Part shown: piece by piece, positions 47,510-50,324 of the stretch | Layout: every line of letters starts with the position of its first letter | Numbering within the stretch: the first letter of the stretch is position 1 | The notes under the pieces: generated by a model | Databases searched by the model: none | What the model was told of the DNA's origin: nothing | The model's input: only the letters and a program-made list of their open reading frames with translations | Program-made: the position numbers and the translations under genes | DNA from: Tubiluchus corallicola | Taxonomy: Eukaryota > Priapulida > Priapulimorpha > Priapulimorphida > Tubiluchidae | Assembly: GCA_030141605.1 (NCBI GenBank) | Contig: JAQGDQ010001275.1 | Coordinates: 1 to 50,324 of the forward strand | Direction: 5' to 3' | Length of the DNA: 50,324 nt

Positions 47510-47840
47510 GGGGCGGTTTCACAAAACCTTCACTAATTTGCAACATCGTTATTACATTCGCTTAACCGCTAATAACGATGTTGCAAAGTTAGTGAAGGTT
47601 TCATAAAGCCTTCACTAAGTTAACGACATCGCTATTACATTCCCTTAACTGCTAATAATGAAGTCGTTAAGTTAGTGATGGTTTCACTAAGCCTTCACTA
47701 AGTGAACTACATCATTATAACATTCATTTAACTGTTAATAGTGATGTTGCTAAGTTAGAGATGGTTACACAAAGCCTTCACTAAGTGAACGACATCGTTA
47801 TTATATTCGCTTAACTGTTAATAAGGACTTCGTTAATAAG
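47510..47840. repeat. Array of three to four tandem palindromes in G4 intron 6
   Basis: Each ~75-80-bp unit reads AACCTTCACTAA...AACATCGTTATT, then ACATTCGCTTAACCGCT, then AATAACGATGTT...TTAGTGAAGGTT. The first unit (arms 47525-47553 and 47571-47600) is nearly perfect and the later ones decay. G1 keeps only a remnant near 9120-9175. Confidence 0.8.
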
Positions 47841-48589
47841 GATTCGGTTAATTAATTTAGGCTAAATTATCTTTACCTTGTAAAGTAATGCAATAAACTA
47901 CTATTTTTGCTATAGATCAGAAATCAATTAGGCTATTATTGGAAAAACGTCATATTTTACTTAGCTGCAGTATTTTTTACCTCTCAATGCTGTTCAATCA
48001 AATCTTTATACTGAATAAATTAATTTCAGGTTTATCGTGCAAAGTAGAACCGCAGTTAGATTTTCCTTTTTGACATTTCACTTGGACGCATCCATTCGTT
48101 GGGGACAATATTCCTTACGGAATGAAACTGATACCTTTGTTTGGGCACATTCATTGTGTTATGAAAATTTAAAGAAACACATAAGCATAATGAGACAGTT
48201 GATGCTTTTGCTAAAGAAAAGCTAAAAAAAATTAGCGGCTTTCGTGTCTAACAATTCTACGAATTTTGTAATTCATAAAGTTTATGTTCGACTTGCAACG
48301 TATTAAAACTGTGAATAAGAAAACGTAGTTCACACTTCATTCATATAGCAGATCATAAACTACTTACTATAGTTGCCATGATGACCGTCGACATGCAATA
48401 TATAATCTTCCTGTTCAGACCCAACCGTGAACGTGTCGTAGAGAGAGTACGACTTTTTACCAGGACTAGGTTCCCGATCTATGCGCAGCTGCTGTTGCTT
48501 GTCTGAAGTGAGTTGATTTATTTTATTGTTACCTGTAATTTTAAAGTAAATGACATCAAACATTATGGACAAATACCCAGGTGTCAATT

Positions 48590-49200
48590 TCAAATGTAGG
48601 TAAAAAAAGCACGGTAAAATGGACACAGAAAAAAGATGGCACAATGGCACAAGAGGTAAAAATGGCACAGGAAAAAAGTCACAAATGCAAAAGAGGTAAA
48701 AATGGCACAGAGAAAATAATAAGCTTAATAAAATATGTGCTTAGGGTTAGGGTTACAGCAGATAGATCATTTTGGCTGAAACAGGGGCGTCTCTCTAAAT
48801 GCCGAATGTATTATCGTGAAAATAACTAGTTTTCTGTATCTTTTGTAATGTTGCATGTTTTGATAACGGGACTGTCATGTTACGCACAACTAATGCAGAG
48901 AAAAAGACTTATTCTGGCCTAGTACTGCAAATCAAACTCAGGGTGATTCTTTGACAAAATTCGTTTATCTTTATTCCGTCATATCGAAAAGGGAAGTCGG
49001 GCTCAGGAACGCAAAATTGTGTACAATTCGTAGCTGCTATTCATGAAATTAATTAAAGGCGTAGGGCGCCAGACGTTTTCTGCTGCTAGGCACCAGGAGC
49101 ACTTACTACGCCCCTGAAAAGCTCTCAAAGGGAGTGTTTAATAATTCTTTTTTATTTTCTCGACCAGCAAAAAAATACGAGTTAGTTCTAGTTTTCTTGT
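48590..49200. mobile_element. Foldback-like element of G4, left arm only
   Basis: GGTAAAATGGACACAG, GATGGCACAATGGCACAAG and GGTAAAAATGGCACAG repeats (48598-48715) form the left arm. The interior lacks the 10.07-10.53-kb part of G1. The right arm is cut at TTTTCTTGTAC (near 49201), where the broken E5 begins. Confidence 0.45.
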
Positions 49201-49464
49201 ACTAGCCAAAACCAATCTTATATGCATCCCAATTGTGAGCAAAATCCTCAGATCCATTATACCTTTTTTGAAACACCTAAATTTGTAGAGAAGTATAACT
49301 AAATGAATTAGCCATTCATATGTATTATAGAATATCAATTAATGAGTAGTGTAGTGTGTAGAAAACCTCTTCTAGTAGGATATTTGAAACCACGAATGTA
49401 ATGAATTTTGGTTTTGTTTATTTCAAAAATTAATGCTATAAAAAGTGAAACTCACAGAAAATAG

Positions 49465-49523
49465 ATGTGTGTGTGTGCACGTGCATGCGTGCATGCGTGC
49501 GTGTGTGTGCTTGTGCGGGCGTG

Positions 49524-49610
<87 letters not shown>

Positions 49611-49720
49611 ATGTGCGGGCGTGAGTGTATGTGTGTGTATGTGCATGCATATGTGTATGTGTGTGTATGTGCGTGTGTGTGTGTGCGTGCGTGCGTGCAT
49701 GCGTGTGTGTGTGCATCCTT
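49465..49720. repeat. (TG)n microsatellite with GC interruptions, about 255 bp
   Basis: Long uninterrupted TG in the middle (about 49530-49605). All open frames across it (HTHT, CVCV) are artefacts. Confidence 0.97.
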
Positions 49721-49971
49721 GTATATGGCTCTGATTGCATATGCACTAAACTGAACATGTGAAAACATCTTTTACAAGCAGAAGTAGAGAGACCTCTTGG
49801 CCGTTTTTAGCTTTAATTTAAGCCAAACTGTGCAAATTATTGTTCTTAGTCATGTGATTTGTTTGTGCCACTATTTGTGTTTAGAATAATCCAAGGTTAA
49901 GTACTTTTTGTTTAATATGACCCTAGAATTTAATTAGGATACTGCCTTAAGCATATATATATATATATATA

Positions 49972-50171
49972 TATAACCCAGCCATTGGGGCAGCAATCCA
50001 GCCGGTCCCAAGCCTGGGTACACGGAGAGGGTTGTCAGGATAAGGCTATCAACCCACTGGCACAAAAGGCCTCTTATGCTCAACAAATGCATGGTGAACC
50101 AAGATGAAATGTTCACCAACTGATAGATGATATTAGGCGGATTGGTGAGAAAGAAAGGTGGTAAAGATACA

Positions 50172-50212
<41 letters not shown>
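49972..50212 (-). repeat. Dispersed repeat plus (TA)n, G4 intron 4
   Basis: Matches 11925-12140 base for base in long stretches. The right-hand TA tract (50172-50212) is longer than in G1. Confidence 0.6.
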
Positions 50213-50214
<2 letters not shown>

Positions 50215-50217
<3 letters not shown>

Positions 50218-50324
50218 CCTCTTTTAAGTAATTAAACATTGTACTTTGAATATTGTTTGTTAATATTGACACTAATATTATATTATAATAGTTCATGCTT
50301 CTTTCCGTTTAATTACCATACTAC
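50215..50324 (+). other. Start of a diverged 195-bp-exon copy, cut by the window edge
   Basis: Matches 12140-12247, which precedes and enters the diverged exon copy of G1 intron 4. The window ends at CCATACTAC. Confidence 0.4.

Larger units (their letters stand above)
46665..49276 (-). pseudogene. G4: fibrinogen-related gene with truncated exon 5, running off the right edge
   Basis: Exons on the minus strand: E5 remnant 49205-49276, E6 48368-48532 (165 nt), E7 46665-46873 (209 nt). E6 ([28 protein letters not shown]) and E7 ([32 protein letters not shown]) are open with good splice sites and correct phases. E5 keeps only VFQKRYNGSEDF...DAYKIGFG (24 of 32 codons). Its last 25 nt and donor are gone and the frame meets TAG at once. 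Compared with G1, the deletion runs from the right arm of the foldback-like element (about 10990) to 11363. E1-E4 would lie beyond the window. As it stands the gene cannot make a full domain. Confidence 0.75.

Noticed and set aside
48745-48760. GGGTTAGGGTTA as telomere-like repeat
   Set aside because: Only about two units; too short to mean anything.
49423-49768. Several frames of HTHT or CVCV repeats
   Set aside because: They are readings of a TG microsatellite in several frames on both strands.

Overview
This is animal (metazoan) nuclear DNA: AT-rich, intron-rich and full of repeats. There are no bacterial-style operons, rRNA or CRISPR arrays. The backbone is a tandem array of secreted fibrinogen-related (FReD) lectin genes, all on the minus strand except one inverted relic. 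The species cannot be fixed from the window. An invertebrate with expanded FReD families (ascidian, amphioxus, mollusc or similar) is my inference from gene type, base composition and the retrotransposon relics.

Gene model, read directly from splice sites and codon phase: seven coding exons. E1 encodes a signal peptide. E2 and E3 form a short helical stalk ending in a Cys. E4 to E7 form the fibrinogen C-terminal domain: E4 has the [11 protein letters not shown] motif, E5 ends in EFWL, E6 begins NDxINQLT, and E7 has the DRDND calcium loop, GWWY and a basic tail. Two genes are complete: G1 (8257-16528, 299 aa) and G2 (22558-30746, 289 aa). G3 (34995-41399) shares its E1-E5 with G2 inside a 5.4-kb near-identical duplication and has lost E6, yet stays in frame (237 aa predicted). 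G4 (46665 to the right edge) has a broken E5. G0 shows only its promoter and E1 at the left edge (466-528). P1 (736-1900, plus strand) is an inverted relic with only E4 and E7.

Layout from left to right: an expanded triplet microsatellite in G0 intron 1; G0 E1 and promoter, head-to-head with P1; an inverted copy of the intergenic module; a LINE tail; the module again in direct orientation; G1; intergenic DNA with an LTR-element relic, a minisatellite carrying X-box-like motifs and hairpins; G2; the same intergenic set; G3; a variant intergenic region with a ~0.9-kb insertion and an intact 195-bp unknown exon; G4 to the right edge.

The intergenic module downstream of each gene carries a ~350-bp palindromic element, a 29-bp-arm hairpin and copies of the unknown exon. 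Intron 5 (E5-E6) carries a foldback-like element with inverted arrays of a ~15-bp unit. Its arms coincide with the breakpoints that removed E6 from G3 and cut E5 of G4. The picture is an actively rearranging recognition-lectin cluster whose exon content is being reshaped by repeats. All comparisons were made by eye.
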